From positions 414,519 to 478,518 of the forward strand of contig CAJNOP010000126.1 of assembly GCA_905250075.1 (NCBI GenBank): a stretch of 64,000 nt of DNA, written 5' to 3'. The notes under the pieces are model-generated. The model saw nothing but the letters and a program-made list of their open reading frames with translations, made no database searches and had not been told where the DNA came from. The position numbers were made by a program, and so were the translations under genes. This document shows positions 34,230 through 48,850 of this stretch, one piece after another. Numbering within the stretch: the stretch's first letter is position 1; every line of letters begins with the position of its first letter. The DNA is from Rotaria sp. Silwood1 (Eukaryota > Rotifera > Eurotatoria > Philodinida > Philodinidae).

Positions 34230-37200
34230 TTAATGAAATCCACTTGGATCATAACGTCCGAAATGACTTCGATGTCTAGAAAAAAAAAAGAAAATTCTTT
34301 TAGTTTTTTATTCAATAAAAATGATTTAATTACCGAAAAGGTTCAAAAGGCATATTCATTGGATAATAATCATAACCACGATCATCAGAAAATTCATCAC
34401 CCGCAAAATATGGTGGAGGAAAATCCATTTCAAATGTACTAATTCAATAATTAAATAATATTCTTTGAAAAAATTAAAACAAAAAACAAAATTTTTACTT
34501 ATAACGTGATGATGGATAACCGTATGGTAAACGATCACGAAGGCTAAAACCTCCACCTTAACAAAAGCAAAAACAAAAAATTAACAAATTATATTAATTG
34601 ACAAAGAATTTTTTACCTGGATAACCAATATTATTTAATGAGAATGGATAACGATGACTAGATAATGAACTAGGTCGAAAATTTAGTGAACTACCACGAC
34701 GAGACCAACGATCCTAAACGAAAGAAAAAAACGGTAAGATCATTTTATAAAATTTTTAATATTTACAAAATATAATACGTTTCAAATGAGTTTTTTTTGT
34801 TCCTTTTGATTTTCTGGTTTAAGTTTACTGCAATCTGATTGTTTTTTTTTTAGAAAATTAGTATATAGCGAAAAAGTACACTTGATCGATTGATATATTT
34901 ATCATGAATAGGAGTCAACTGATACAGAGATTGATTAAAAAAAAAAGAACTTTTGAATACTTAAAAACAATAATGTTCATACGTACAAAACTAAAGAGAA
35001 GACAAAAATTCGATTTACTCTAATTTTACGTTGTTTTAACAAAACATAAATCATATTTTTGTCTTTGAACTTTATATGTTATTCATGATAAATATATTAA
35101 CAAATGCAGTGTAATTTGTACTTCCTCTATACGTATCAATTATCGATAAAAGAATCAAATTACGGTAGACTTAAACAAAAAAAAAACCTATTAGCACAAT
35201 CTCTACAAGATTAGAATGTGAAATATGATGTACATGTTGTTGCTAATCATATGAAGACTCTTTCATTTTGTAATACATTTCTTCACCATCTTTTTTTTTT
35301 ACTTAATCTTCAAGAAATATGATAAGAGAGTAGCTCATATATTATAACGAGACGTTATTCATATAAGAAGTGTGATCATATATCAACAACGTCTGTCATA
35401 GTTTATGGAGAAAATAAAGAGTAAAAATTCAATTAGGATAGTTTATAAATAATCTTTTAATTTTTTACTCGATCAGATCCTCCATCATTCGATGATGGCA
35501 TTGTTGAAAGTAAATCATTTTCATTTCCATTATTTCCTCCATTATTATTATCATTCATATTATTATTATTATTATTAGTTGATGATGAATTTGTTGTATT
35601 ATTTCCATTAGAATTATCATTAAATTGTTTTTCGAATTCATCAACATGCATTGATGGTGGTCGACTTGTATTTAATGGACGATTACGAAAATGATCTATA
35701 CGTCGTTGAACACCATTTGTTGTCGTATTTGTATTAACACTAGGAATTCGAACATTTCGACGATTATTTCCACGCATTGGTGCACTCCATGGTGTACGAC
35801 TTTTTGATACACTTGTTGTTATTATAGATGTATCTACATTAGATGTTGGTTCAACTGTAACTGTTCGTTTTTTTGGTGAAGATCTTTAGAAAAGAAACAA
35901 AAAAAAAACAATAAAGTAAATCAATATTAAAATTTTATATATTAAATAAATTTTTTACTTTCGTTTTTTTGTTATTTTATCAATAATTTCTTTTTTATAT
36001 TCATCAAAGAAATTAAATGTTCCACAATATTTACCAATAAAATCTTCAAGATCGCATTTAACCTAGAAAAAAAACAAAAACAAAATTTTAAAAAAAAGTT
36101 TAATTTAGAATATTAATGTTTAATACTTTTTCATTTGTTTCATCTGGATTTGTTGTTGTATCATCTTGTCCATAATCAACATCATCAAGTAATGATGGTG
36201 TTGGAATTCCAAGCCAATAAATTTCAGAACTTCGTTGATCATCAGTATAATCATTAACAATTGTATATATAAGACGATTTTGAAATTGAATATCAATTGA
36301 TTCAGATTTTGGTAGAGTTATTTCATTCGTTGATAAAGTTTCTATTTAATAATACAAAAAAAAAAAATAAATAGAATTTTTTAAAATTATGTATTCAGTG
36401 TAATTTCTTTCAAGTTAAAATATGAAATAAGAATAATCTATAGGAATAAAGCCTGATGTTTCCTTTTAAAAAAAGCTATACAGAGTTGGAGCGTTGGCTT
36501 TGATTGTCAATTGTATAATGAAACAGTAAACGACACTCCTGATTCAATTTTTATGTAAGTAAAGTTGTTAATTTCAGTAAAATATATACGATGGCTAATA
36601 AAAAAAAACACTTATCCCCTTATGAAATGTAGTTTTTGAAACAATTTGTTTTCTTCTGAGTGAGGATATATTGTTCCGACATAAATTTCACATGCAATGA
36701 ATTAGTTCTTTGTCTCTAATTACTATGAAATATTTTAAAAAAATAAAAATATCTGTCTAATAGGTTTTTCTAAGTCTCAATATATTACAAAAATCATTAA
36801 ACAAAACAAACTTAAATTCTAAAAAAAGTAGAAATAATACTACAATACGGATTAAGTTTTTTTATTAGGCAACTTTGTAACTATATTTTAAATTGGCGTC
36901 ATTACTACGAATAAGCTTTATTATGTTAAGGAATGCATAGTTTTGATAAACTGTTCACTGAAAACTTACATTGGCTAAAGTGAATCAGTATTCACTAATT
37001 TACCTCACATATTCATGGAGCGTATGCAAGGAGGAACGAGCGAAAATGCCGTACTTCAGCGTACTTCAAGACTATGTGATAACTGTGCATCAGTTCTCGT
37101 TATCTATTTCAAGTCTACTATCGACCTGTGTTATAGTATATTAGTCGGAGTCCAGTCTACGTAAGTCTATATAACAAAAGTCCAAATACTTTACGGTACT

Positions 37201-40200
37201 TTCAATTCGGAAGTACCGTGAAGTATTTGGGCGTTAGGGTGAGGTTGACTTAAGTAAGCGGGACTCCGGCTAATATACCGTAACACAGGTCGATAGTAGA
37301 CTTGAAATAGCTAAAGAGATCTGATGCACAGTTATCACATAGTCTGGAAGTACGCTGAAATACGGCATTTTCGCTCCTTCCCCCTTGGGCGTATGGATGT
37401 ATCAACAGTTCAGTAAATATCGAAGCAGTGTAGTCAGGAGACTCACTATCAATACTTCAATGTTTTCACCGAAACTTCACACTTCTGATTGTATTGCGAA
37501 TGCTAATTTACAACTGAATAGTTAGTATATCTATTACTAAGAGAAATATTATTAATATTATCCATTGAGATTAAGTTTCTTTGTACAATCATAAAAAATT
37601 CTCTAACATCAATATCTACATGAAACTATAGCAATAATAAATAAATAAAGATAGTCATTGAAAAAGAATAATAGTTTCAATTTGCGACTAATTTGAAGTC
37701 ATCGAAAGAAGAAATATTTTTCTTTTTGACATTTAATTTATGACATAAATACAAACCTTGTTCGTTTTGATTTGTTTTAAGTGCTTGTATAATACTATTA
37801 GCACGTTCATAAATTTTTTGCAATGTTTGAACACATTGTTGATCTTCTTCATTTTGTTCTAAACTATCTAAATTTCCACCATTTGTTTGTTGTTTATTTT
37901 CATTTTCATGTGTACCAGATGAATCCTACAATGATAATTATATAGAAACAAAAAAAAAACAAAAGTACAATATTCAAAAGCAAAATAAAATCTTCTCTTA
38001 CATCATTAACAACAGCATTAATTAAATCAATAAATTTTTCTAATTGACTTTCGTTATTTGGTGCAACACCAAGTAATTCACGAAAGAAAGATAATGATAA
38101 ACGTTGAGTTCGAATAAAACTATAAAAAAATAAATTTATTGAAAATTGAAATATTTCTTTTTTTCTACTTACACTGAATCAGGTATATTTTCAATGGTCA
38201 TAATTCTTTGTAAAAATATCATTAAAGCAGATACAGCTTCAAGATAATCGGGTTGTTCTTTATCAAATCGAAGATCAAATTCAGCAATTAATGTACAAAG
38301 TACTTCTTTATTTTGCATTAAAGCTCTAGATAAGAAAAAAAAGAAAAAGAAAATGAAAATAAAACAAAAAAAAAAGAATATTATTTTATTTTTACATTCG
38401 AATCATTTGTAAACCAAAATCATGTTCAGCAAGTGATATCATTGTTCGAAGTGCCATTGTTGTTTGTGTCCATGTTTGTTGTTGTTTAGTTGATGAAAGT
38501 AAACGAAGAATATTTATTAATATAGATGATAATAGTTCTTGATTTGGTAATGTATTAGCAAGAATTTGTAATGAATTATCTGAAGATTTTGATGATGAAA
38601 GACATAAATTTGCATCACATAATGTTTGAATTATTGACTAAAAATAAATATAAAAAAAGAAAATTCAATGTATTCTTATTCAATATATATAGAATATTAT
38701 CAAAGTTCATTGAGGAAAAATAACGTGAATAAGTTTTGAAAAAATTAAACTCATATATTTAAATTTTCTATCATTTTATTCAACTTTCTCGTTAAATTTT
38801 TGTTTTGCTTAATTATATTTGTGCTCATTGTTCAAAATGGAACTGATGTACTACATTAATGAAACGCGAAAATACCTAAATTTGTTGAATTGACTAAAAT
38901 TCTGTCATCATTCTGAATGATGTCAGAAAACAATTTAATTCACATCATAATTAAAGAGATGTAAATGTAAGCTGAATAACTTGACTACGATAACAAATTA
39001 TTTAAAAATGAATTATCTTTAAAAACTTTAAAAGTATATATGGTAATGGTGTTTGATTTCGAAGAAATTTTGATTTGGTTATGTACTTCAGATAGAGAGA
39101 TCTCAGATCTATAGCTCAAGGCATGATGCAGATGATTTTATTCTTACATCTTAATGATGAACATACAAAATCATGTACCTACTTAGTCAAATTATACAAA
39201 ATTTTGTTGGTTTTTATCAAAAAGCTTGAAAATAGAACATAGTTTTCATCTATATTCTTGAAGCTTTTGAAAAAAAGATGGGTTTTAAAATAATTTTGTC
39301 TTATATAGTAAGTTAGTGAGTTTATATCCATCCTCTTTAATATTGAGGTAGACATTAGCAATATGAATCGCATCAACTTTTTCTTCTGCTATCACTGTAG
39401 AACACTAAGAAGATGACTGATTTGTTTAAGTATAAACTTCATAAAAGCTGTTTAAATATTTCTTTAACACAATCTTAATTTATCGTTTTTGTATCATATT
39501 CAATTGTTATGATTCGTTTTACAATCATAGGTGACTCCATTTGGACCATCAATAAAATTGTTTCGATTCTAATATTTATAGGTTAGGGTATTTGATTCGA
39601 ATTATGTTAAATATAAAACTCAAAGAGACATCGAACGAAGTGTTGAAGAATTCGAGAACGTCGCTTGAAATGTTCAAGAGTTATTCACATTTTCCCTTAT
39701 CCTGATGAACTTTAGAAACACTCTATATAAAACAAACCATTGTAGCCTCTTGACAAAGACATGTTTCATTCGATTCAGCACGTGTATGAAGATATTCAAG
39801 CATATCTTTAATAATCAATGTATATCTTTCATCAGAAGAATTTCTATTTAGAAATAAAACAAAATGTAACAAAGTTCAAAAAAAGGACAAAATTGACTTA
39901 CAAAAGTGATAATAAAGCACATTTTCCAGATCGAATAGCAATAAGTGAAGCAATAAATGCAACTAAACGACCTGAATCACTTATGGATTGTTTTGAGGAT
40001 TTAGCTGTTTCACTATGATCATTTTTCCAAGTAGATATAAGTTCTTCCATTAATTTTCTATGAGAGAAAAAAAAAAGAATATTTTAATTTTGATTTTTAA
40101 AGAAAATATTTTCCTTATTTACTTCATAATATTTTTAGCTAATTTTGGACCTAAATCAATTAATTGCATACATAAACGTCGAAGAATTTCTTGCATTATT

Positions 40201-43200
40201 GAATTTGATGTATGAGATAATGGTTGAATTAATTTTTGAAAATAATGATTACTATCATGTGTCCATATATAATGAATAACTGTATGATATCGATGAAAAT
40301 CATCTTTTATTGCATTTGTTTCATTTTCAGTTAATGCCTATGGTAGAAAAATTTCTCAATTATAACTTCGTTTTTTTTAGAATATTGAGAAATATAACAT
40401 ATGCAAAATTTACATATTATCGTAGACAAAATTATAGTTACTTTCTATAAAGATTTCAAGTGAATTGAACTCAAAATTAAGTTATCATAGAAATATATGT
40501 CAATTTTAGAATGTATACGTCTCTATTTCTTTATATAAGAATATCTTTGATTACTATTTAGATCTAATCCATGTTACAAAACATTGCCAAGATTTATTTG
40601 AAGTTTTAATTTTGAAGTGAATTTAATTTTCTATATCAAATTTCTTGATAAAGAAGACTGATATATAGAGAGCAGTAGAAAAATCCATTGAGAAAACGCA
40701 TTCTGTAATGCAGAAGTCATGAAGTTTTTTCATTTGCTAATCTTTCTCAACTGGGCTGTTTCTCATAGACAAAAGACATTTCTAGTTTGTAATAATTACT
40801 AATACGTTTTCTGTTATATATCATCAAAAGGTGTCAACAGTATGACAAAGCACCAAAGTTATGAATTGTAGTAATGAACATAGAAATATTGAAAAATATC
40901 TTAATCAGCCGACTATTTCATTTATTATGTAGTTCAGATAAATGTATTTGAAATATGTTACTTAGTAATCTTTAAAACACGCCAAGAAGTAGACATTTTA
41001 AATTGTTGCAAAAAAATTTCTAATGTCTCTAATATCTTGACGATTCTGGTTTCACTTAATGTTTTCGGAACCGAATCGGAACTATTTTTTTCCTATTTTA
41101 ACAATCCGGAAGCGGAACTGGAACAGCTGAACTCTACCGACACTTCCCGACAAGCTTTAAGTACACATCCATTAGAGTTGTAACCGGTGACGGTAAATGG
41201 TCACTCGTCTTTGATCTTTTTCTAAAGTTTACACATGTTTTTTCTCGTTTTAGCATAGATCAAATACTTTATACTACTATTGCAGAGTATAACTGTGATG
41301 AAACCTGGATTAGAGTATTTCTATGAATTAAAAATTCATTATAGTATAGTTAATATATTTTATTCATTTGTATTTCATATCATTCTCAAAATACGTTTCA
41401 CATAGATATAAGACCTAACAAATCGATTATATATACGTGATTGATAATATCAGGCTGACTAGTATATAAACAATATTCAAAGCTAATAAACAATCTGTAG
41501 CCGTATGAAAATTCCTGTGTCCTTATTGATACTAAACGGAAGAGACACTTATGGTAATAAATAGTGAAAGAAGATATTTACATCATTACTGAAGTGATTA
41601 CAAGACAGATACGACTGATCAAAGCATTGATTTGACCGTTATGGAGTCGAAAAAAAAATGAAGAATGGCACATCTCAGTATACTAGTAAGACTGGCCATT
41701 TATATTGGTAGTATCAGTAAAGAAAACTCTCATATGGTTGCATCCACAACAGTGATTTATGCAAAAAAAACAACTTCGTTATAAAACATTATAGTTCTCA
41801 TTCCAATATTAAAATTAGCTTTAAGATATGATACTTGAATAAACCATTACATAGAAATCTTATTAGCAATTGAAATATAAATAAAATATGTAGAAAAGGC
41901 TTTTAAATTTTGTCTACGATGGTAAATAATACATACTTAAACTACATAAATATGAAGATACTTCACCTGTCGAACAGTATGTGGTAATGGTATTGGTAAA
42001 AGTTCAGTAAGAAGACATAAACCACTGGTAATTGAATATGGAAAAAGTGTTGTTAAACGAAGAATTTCTCGAAGAACTAATGTCCAAGCACAATTTTGAA
42101 CATTGACTAATATTATAAATAGACCCAAAAAAAAATAAAAATAAAAATTTATATAATCATTAAAAAAAATCCCTACCTTGTTCACTATCAGATTGAATTG
42201 ACCAAGGATAAGCAAGAAATAAATCAATTAAATTTGTTCGAATAATATCAACATCAGCTAATTCAGTTGATGGTGATGCACAAAGTGTTACTGTATAAAT
42301 AGAAAACAATGCATGAACAGGTGTTATATCAACAAACTAGACAAAGAAAAATAATAATCAAAAAAAGAATTAATTATGATAATGAAAAACAAAAAACAAA
42401 AAAAAAAGAACAAACTTTAGTTTTTCGATCAAGTGTTAATTTTTGTAAAAGTGTTTTAAAAATAATTAATGCTGAAATAACTATTCCATATATTAAAATT
42501 CGATCAGGTCCACTTAATGGCATACCTATTTGCCATGTACGTAATAATGTATCAGCACATTTCTATTAATTAATTCCAAACAAAAAACAAAAAGAGTTAT
42601 TTTAAGAAAATAAAAGAATTAAATAAATAATTTACTTCAAGTATATTAATTAATAATGAATAAATTCCATAATGATGTAATTTTAAAAGCATATAATCAT
42701 ATTTAATTTCAATTTTTGCTCCCAAAATAAATTGATTTTCAGATGGAATAGATAAATATTGTATTATACGTAATATTGTTATCAAACCTGGTGAAAATTC
42801 TCCAGTATTATTTGATTCATTTAATTGATTTTTTAATTCATTTATAAGATTTTCAGCTGTTTGTTGTGTATGATCAAAAGATTTTATTTTTAATAATGGT
42901 GAAAACCAATTTCGTAGACGAATTAATCGTTGATTTGAATCTAAAATAAATTCATAAAATATAATATGAAAATAAATAAGAAAAAAAGAAAAGAACAATA
43001 CATACGTTTTTCACAAAGATCAAGTAAACGTAGACCATACGGTTCTAATAATAAAACAGAATCTGGTGTTGCAAATAATTCATAAATAATTCGTGCTACA
43101 TAACGTGTTTGAATACTATTTTTTATTTGTTCAACATTACCTATTAAATAAATTGAATTAAAAATCAAAAATTAACAAAAAAACAAACAAATAAAACTAA

Positions 43201-46200
43201 CCAGATAATTCAATAAAATGTAACAAAGGAAGAAAATTTGATTCCATAGAAATAACTTGAACAATTATTCGACGTTTATTTGATAATTTTCTTACATAAT
43301 GATGAAATAAAATTAATGATAGAAGACAATGAAGTACTTGTAAAAGATCATTATCATCGATTTCTAAATCATCTTTTATACTAAATAATTTTAATTCATC
43401 AATATAACTTAATGTTTGAAATGCACACATTAATTGTGGACCAACTGGATCATTATTAATACCATCAAATTTTGTTTCCTATTATAAAAAAGACAATATT
43501 TTTGAATTAAACTCAATGAGAAAAACAGTCCGCTATGTGCTCTCTCTAGAATAAACCACTCGTCGAAAATAGAAGATTCCCCACACGTTAGAATCCTCAT
43601 GGTGAGGGGGATGATGTGAAAAACTTATTAGAAGTTTCAGAGCTTTTATTGTGTCCAGATAATTTCAATTTTTTGAGCAAAACTTTACAGATGCTATTGC
43701 ATTAGTCTTCTTCAGATATCGTCTGTCTATAAAAAAATGTTTCTCCAGACGACAGTTTATTTCAATTGAGAGTAATTTATAACAATCATTTTTATTTTTT
43801 GTTAACATCTAAGATCATCATTTTGTGTCTGACAACAAGTATTTGAATATTATCACATATTAACAAATTCATATTTGTTCTGCTCGTAATATCATAATAT
43901 TTTTTGATTATTTGAACATTACAGAAGCTTCGAAAGTTTCTATTATGGCAAGTGACTTATTATTTAATAATAAATACTTACAGCAAAATAAAGTGCTTTT
44001 AATAAAAAATTTGGTGTTGATATTTGATTTGCAAGATAAATTAAACCATCAAATGAATTTAAAAATTCTCTTAAAATATCTTCAATTATATTAAATAAAT
44101 CTTGTCGTTGATTTAATACACAGAAATGTATAAGAACAGTTAAAGATTTAAGAAAATCATTATCCATCATCATACGTAAAATCGATGGCCAAGGATTTTC
44201 ATTATTTGAGATTTTCGAAAACATAATAGGTAGAATTGATTGAAATGGTGCTATACGAAATGATTTTTCTTGAGATATAAGATCAATTGAATTAATTAAA
44301 ACATCACGAATAGTTGAAAGAGATATAAGAAGTTTATCGAAAAATATTTTTCGTTCGTTTATTGATAATGAAGATTCATCAGATGATAAACTGAAAAAGA
44401 AAAATATGTAAAAAAAAAAAAAAAAGAAGCTATTTCAATTGATTTTTATACATTTTTATTTGTGATTGAAATGAATGAAATTCTTCATTAAGATGAAGTT
44501 TTCGTATTAGACAACTAATCGATGCTATTAATTGTTTTACCTATAGAAAAATAAAAAATAAAAAAAACTAACATATCTTATTGAGTCTATACTTCTTTTC
44601 CAATATGTAATTTTTGTATTAAACGAAAATAAGGTGATTCACGAATTGTTGATGGAAAATCAGAATGTTGACCTGAAAAATTACAGTTAATAAAATATTT
44701 TTTTTTCTATTTTTTTTTTAAATATCAAACTTTACCAGTAAACCAAAGTAAACCCGATTTAAAAAATAAACTTTGATCAAGAGTTTTAATAATAAGTAAT
44801 TTTACTGATGGCGCAATATATTCATCATCATATAAATCTAATAATTTTGATTGATAATCACTTTTCTAAATAGATAAACAAACAAAAAACCAATCTTAGA
44901 AAAGAACAGATCAAATTAAACTTACAGTCCAATCATTGGATATATCTTCTGTAAGCACACTTAAATATCCACATAATCGAACACCACATTTAATTATTCG
45001 AATTTTAAGTAATGTATCTTTTAATTCAGTAAATTGTTTTTCCATTATATATTCAACATTAATTAATTTAAGTGCCCAATCACTAAGACGTTGAACAGCT
45101 AATACTACATAAATAAAAACAAAAAAGAAAACATTATCAGTACAGCCTTTTTGGGACTAATATGTGAAATTTACATGTATTATTTAGCCTCATCATAATC
45201 ATAAAAAAATACGTAAAGTGGGAAGTTTTTCACAACTTACAACTGTTTTCTAAATAGAACCGAACGACAAGAAAATAACTGTCTTATTTATTTCTGCAAT
45301 TCGAACAGAATTTTTTTTGCTTGTTGCTATTTGTTCATTGTTTTCTAATTCAACACTTTTATTATTCGAACCATTGATTTAACTGACAAAAACATCTGTT
45401 TTCTACATCAATTATATCTAGAGCAAATCTCAACACACTATTATATATCTTAAGAAGCTCAGAAACACTCATATTGATTATGTTCCAAAAGTTATAACTT
45501 GATCAGTTAATATTTTTTATGTTGATCATATGACGATTGTGGAAAATAAACGCATTACTACTCATCATCATTGACATCTTGAAAATAAATTTTTATCTGC
45601 ACAAAAATAAAAAACTGTACTATTGCGCACATTCACAAACGTATTTCAGCAATTCAAATTTCCAAGAAGACTTTGGAATCATCTAGAATAGTCTAACGAG
45701 AGAACCTCGTCAGATACTCTGTTTCTATTGAAAGGATTTTTTTTGCTTATAGATACTACATAGTTTTCCAATATTTCGAGTATTGATCTCGGTTCTTTGT
45801 GCATATAGAGAACTCAAATAGACTAACTTCCATAAAACAAATTCATGATGAATGTTCTATTCATGGAAGAGGTTCAATATGCTGAAAGTTTCATATCTTG
45901 AAGAGACTATGCTCAAAACTTCTGAATTTTTTTGATGGAAGTTAGTCTAATTGAGTTCTTCATATGCGCAAAGTTAAAAGATTGAAATTCAAAAATATGA
46001 GTTTTCTGAAAACTTCGGCACCTACACAAACCTCTAGAAAATAGACATATTTAAAATTCGATAGTAACCCAAATCCTTCTAAGATTCTTATTAGAACAAT
46101 ATGTAGTATGTATCGACAAAAAATTATTAAAACTGACAGAGAGCCCCTGAGAAGATTCCTTCATAAGTCTTATTAATAATGTTATTCTGCGCCTTTTCCG

Positions 46201-48850
46201 TTTCTCAGAAACCCTAGGAAAGGAATTTGACGTCTGGTGTTCTTAGTTGCTATGAAAACGACCAAACAATTGGTGGCTTTCCTCCTTTCTTTGTTACTAT
46301 GAGGAGACAGTCGCAGAAAATCTCCTTAAAACTTCCGCTTGCTATATTTTTCTGCGTAAAACATATAATCAGTTTCATTTAAAAAAAAAGAGATTAGAAT
46401 GCTTACCTAATTCTTCATTGGAATCTAAACATGCTAAAGCAATCGGTAACATTGTACATATGGATTCTAATGATTCGAGAAATCTGAAAAAAAAACACAT
46501 TGATAAATTCTAAAAGAAAATTAAATTAATGAAATTTTCTTACATAATATCACAATGATCAATTGACACGTGTGAAAGTAATTTTCGAAAGAGAAGAACA
46601 AGTTCTTCATTAGCCAGACGATATTTGTCATGATGTGCTTTTTCACATTCAATTTCATAAGGTGTCTTTGTAGGTGAATGAAATGTCTGAATAATAAATT
46701 AAAAATCATTTAGCTTTTTTTTTTTCAAGACAATTATTTAGTCATTTTTAATATTTACTTGGAGAATAGTAGAACGTGTCGAACCACGAGTATTGTACAA
46801 TGCATCACGCTAAAAAAAGATTTATATTTATATACAAACATATGATAATGATCATTATTCTTTTTTGTATAATTAACTGCTCATAGAAAACTAAATATGA
46901 CTGATTCTACACATTCTATTTAGAGATTCTCTGAGCTTTCGTTTAACTGTAACTTTCATACTTTAAATGCTTGCTGTTCATCTTCATTAAAGAATAGACC
47001 ATGAATACTTGATGTTTCACTTTCTGATGTATTATCATCGGACATATATGCATCACCATCCTAGATTAAAATCTTTTATAATTTCAATGTAATCGATTAT
47101 ATGATACATACACTTGAAGTTTGTTGTTGATTATTGTTACCACTGTTTGGTAATGTAGTATATGTATCTTGTGTGCGTCGATTATTATCACCTATACACG
47201 ATGGATGAAGAAATAGATGATCTTCATCTTTTTTATTACTGCTACTAATATGTTGATTTTGATATGACAAATGAGAAAATGATGTTGCTATTATTGGAAC
47301 ACTATTAGGATTTTGAATTGAATTTGAATCATCAGTTGTATGATCTGGAATATCTGAATGAAAAAAAAACATGTGATACAAGAAAATATAGATGCATATG
47401 AAATGATTTACTAGAACGATATTGCATTGTTGTTGTTGTTGAAACTCGTGTAAATTTTTCATCCATTTCATCAGCTGATTTATCTCCATGTGAATAATCG
47501 CTAAAAAAATATGCAAATACAGAAAAATAATATATAGATATATGTATTCACTTACGATGGAGAATAACCAGTACGTATTTGTGATCGAGAAATGAAAGTT
47601 GTTGTAGGTTGAGGTCGAGTTGATGATGATTGTTGTTGTTGTTGTTGTTGTTGATCATCAATACGATTAGGAGGATAAGTTTGTTGAGATGTTTGATGAC
47701 TATAATCATGTAAATGTTCGTCTAAATGAAATATCGATAAAATTAAAAAAGAATAAATATTTTTTTTTTTATCTTGCCATTTAAACGTGGTTGTTGTTGT
47801 CCAACAAAGTTTGTTGGTGTTCTTTGTGATTGTAAATGTGAAAAAGTAGTTGTTACTTGTGCCTGTTGTCTTGCTGGTTGTTCAGGCGGAGCAACCCAAA
47901 CACCATCAGAATGAGCTGCAGATGATGAAGAAACACTGTCAATAACAGATGGAGGATGTGGATGTTGTTGAACAACAAATGTAGTAGAAGTTGTATTTGC
48001 CGACGGAGCCATAGCTAATGATAACGTGTCCATTGGGTGTGCACGATGAGGAGGTTGAGCTGATTGTAAAAAAGCGACAATTTGTTTATTATTGCTTGGT
48101 GGATCATGTCGAGCAGGCTATAGAAGACGTACATATATATAATTTTTCAAATAATAACAATAGTATTTCTTAACTTACTGGAGATTTCGGACGAGCTAAA
48201 ACACCGACAATAGCCAATGTTAAAACATCATATTTTCCTTTGACAATCATCGAATCCATTGGAATCTAAGCACGAAAAAAAATAATAGATGATCGAATAT
48301 ACTATGTAAAGTCTTTGTGACTTACCGAAAGCGATGGATAGTAAACTATATCATTTTCATCACGAAAAACTTTTCTATATTGTAAAGAAAAATAAATGTG
48401 CATTTTTTTTTAAATTAGCATATGTTTTATCTTACTTTCCAAGCCGTCGATATCTCACTCTATCACGGTTTGATCGCACGTTAAGATTTTTTCCGAAAAA
48501 TTCTAATTCACATGGCATTGGTTTCGTTGCTCTTTAAAGATTAAATGAGAAAAATAAGTATATGTTCAGAAAATGTTCTTTAAAAAAGTCAAATGTTATG
48601 AATTCTTTATTACCCAACACGTGTAGATGCTTTTTCTAAACCAGTGACATTATAGCCAGCTGGTAAGACACGAATTTCATCAACGTATACCGGTTGATCA
48701 AATTTTATTTCATCTACTTGAAGAACCTAGAAAAAACAAGCATAAGATTAAACTCATATGTCATACGAAAATATTTCATAAAACCTGTTCGATTTCTCCA
48801 TCGTGAGCAATCGTATCAAAGAAAAGAATTTCTTGTTGAGATGAACTCAT
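34230..48850 (-). CDS. VIRMA: Virilizer/VIRMA, scaffold of the m6A mRNA methyltransferase complex
   Basis: About 14.6 kb, more than 25 exons. The first exon (48786-48850) and the next few encode the conserved N-terminus (MSSSQQEILFFDT, then KFDQPVYVDEIRVLPAG), matching human VIRMA. There follows a Pro/Gln/Ser-rich linker (about 47000-48120, with a poly-Gln run), then many short exons of helical repeats, for example DERYTLIIKDML (about 39800), ALRTMISLAEHDFGLQM (about 38430) and the PLPHTVRQ region (about 41980). Exon 35469-35883 has NTSRPPSMHVDEF, nearly identical to the human C-terminus. Its frame seems to stop at 35457, but a donor at 35468 splices in phase to Arg/Gly/Tyr-rich exons 34617-34713, 34499-34556, 34334-34438 and 34230-34275. 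VIRMA holds METTL3/METTL14 and WTAP and directs m6A to 3' UTRs. Introns at 36.35-37.76, 38.64-39.74, 40.34-41.97 and 45.11-46.41 kb are unusually long and two contain repeats. Exon borders in the middle are approximate. Confidence 0.9.
37027..37387. mobile_element. hAT-type foldback MITE inside a VIRMA intron
   Basis: 361 bp with ends CAAGGAGGAACGAGCG on the left and the complement of CAAGGGGGAAGGAGCG on the right. It is flanked by 8-bp duplications AGCGTATG (37019-37026) and GGCGTATG (37388-37395), 7 of 8 identical. The arms pair almost throughout: GCGAAAATGCCGTA, GACTATGTGATAACTGTGCATC, TTTCAAGTCTACTATCGACC and TAAGTA blocks; the tip of the hairpin is near 37205. The terminal CAAGGRGGAA matches the GGATCC-rich MITE at 19648, so both were probably moved by the same or related transposase. 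Confidence 0.88.
45780..46010. repeat. Foldback repeat in a long VIRMA intron
   Basis: Inverted arms: GAACTCAAATAGACTAACTTCCAT (45806-45830, in pieces) and its near complement ATGGAAGTTAGTCTAATTGAGTTC (45934-45958), with further weaker pairing of GTGCATATAG against CATATGCGCA. It may extend to about 45690-46110. Probably a remnant MITE. Confidence 0.55.

Noticed and set aside
41030..41165. GGAAC/CCGGAA-rich patch in a VIRMA intron, possibly another MITE end
   Set aside because: The words repeat loosely, but no inverted partner or target duplication was found nearby.
47630..47660. CAA/TTG trinucleotide run as a microsatellite
   Set aside because: It is the poly-Gln codon run of a VIRMA exon, so it is listed under that gene.
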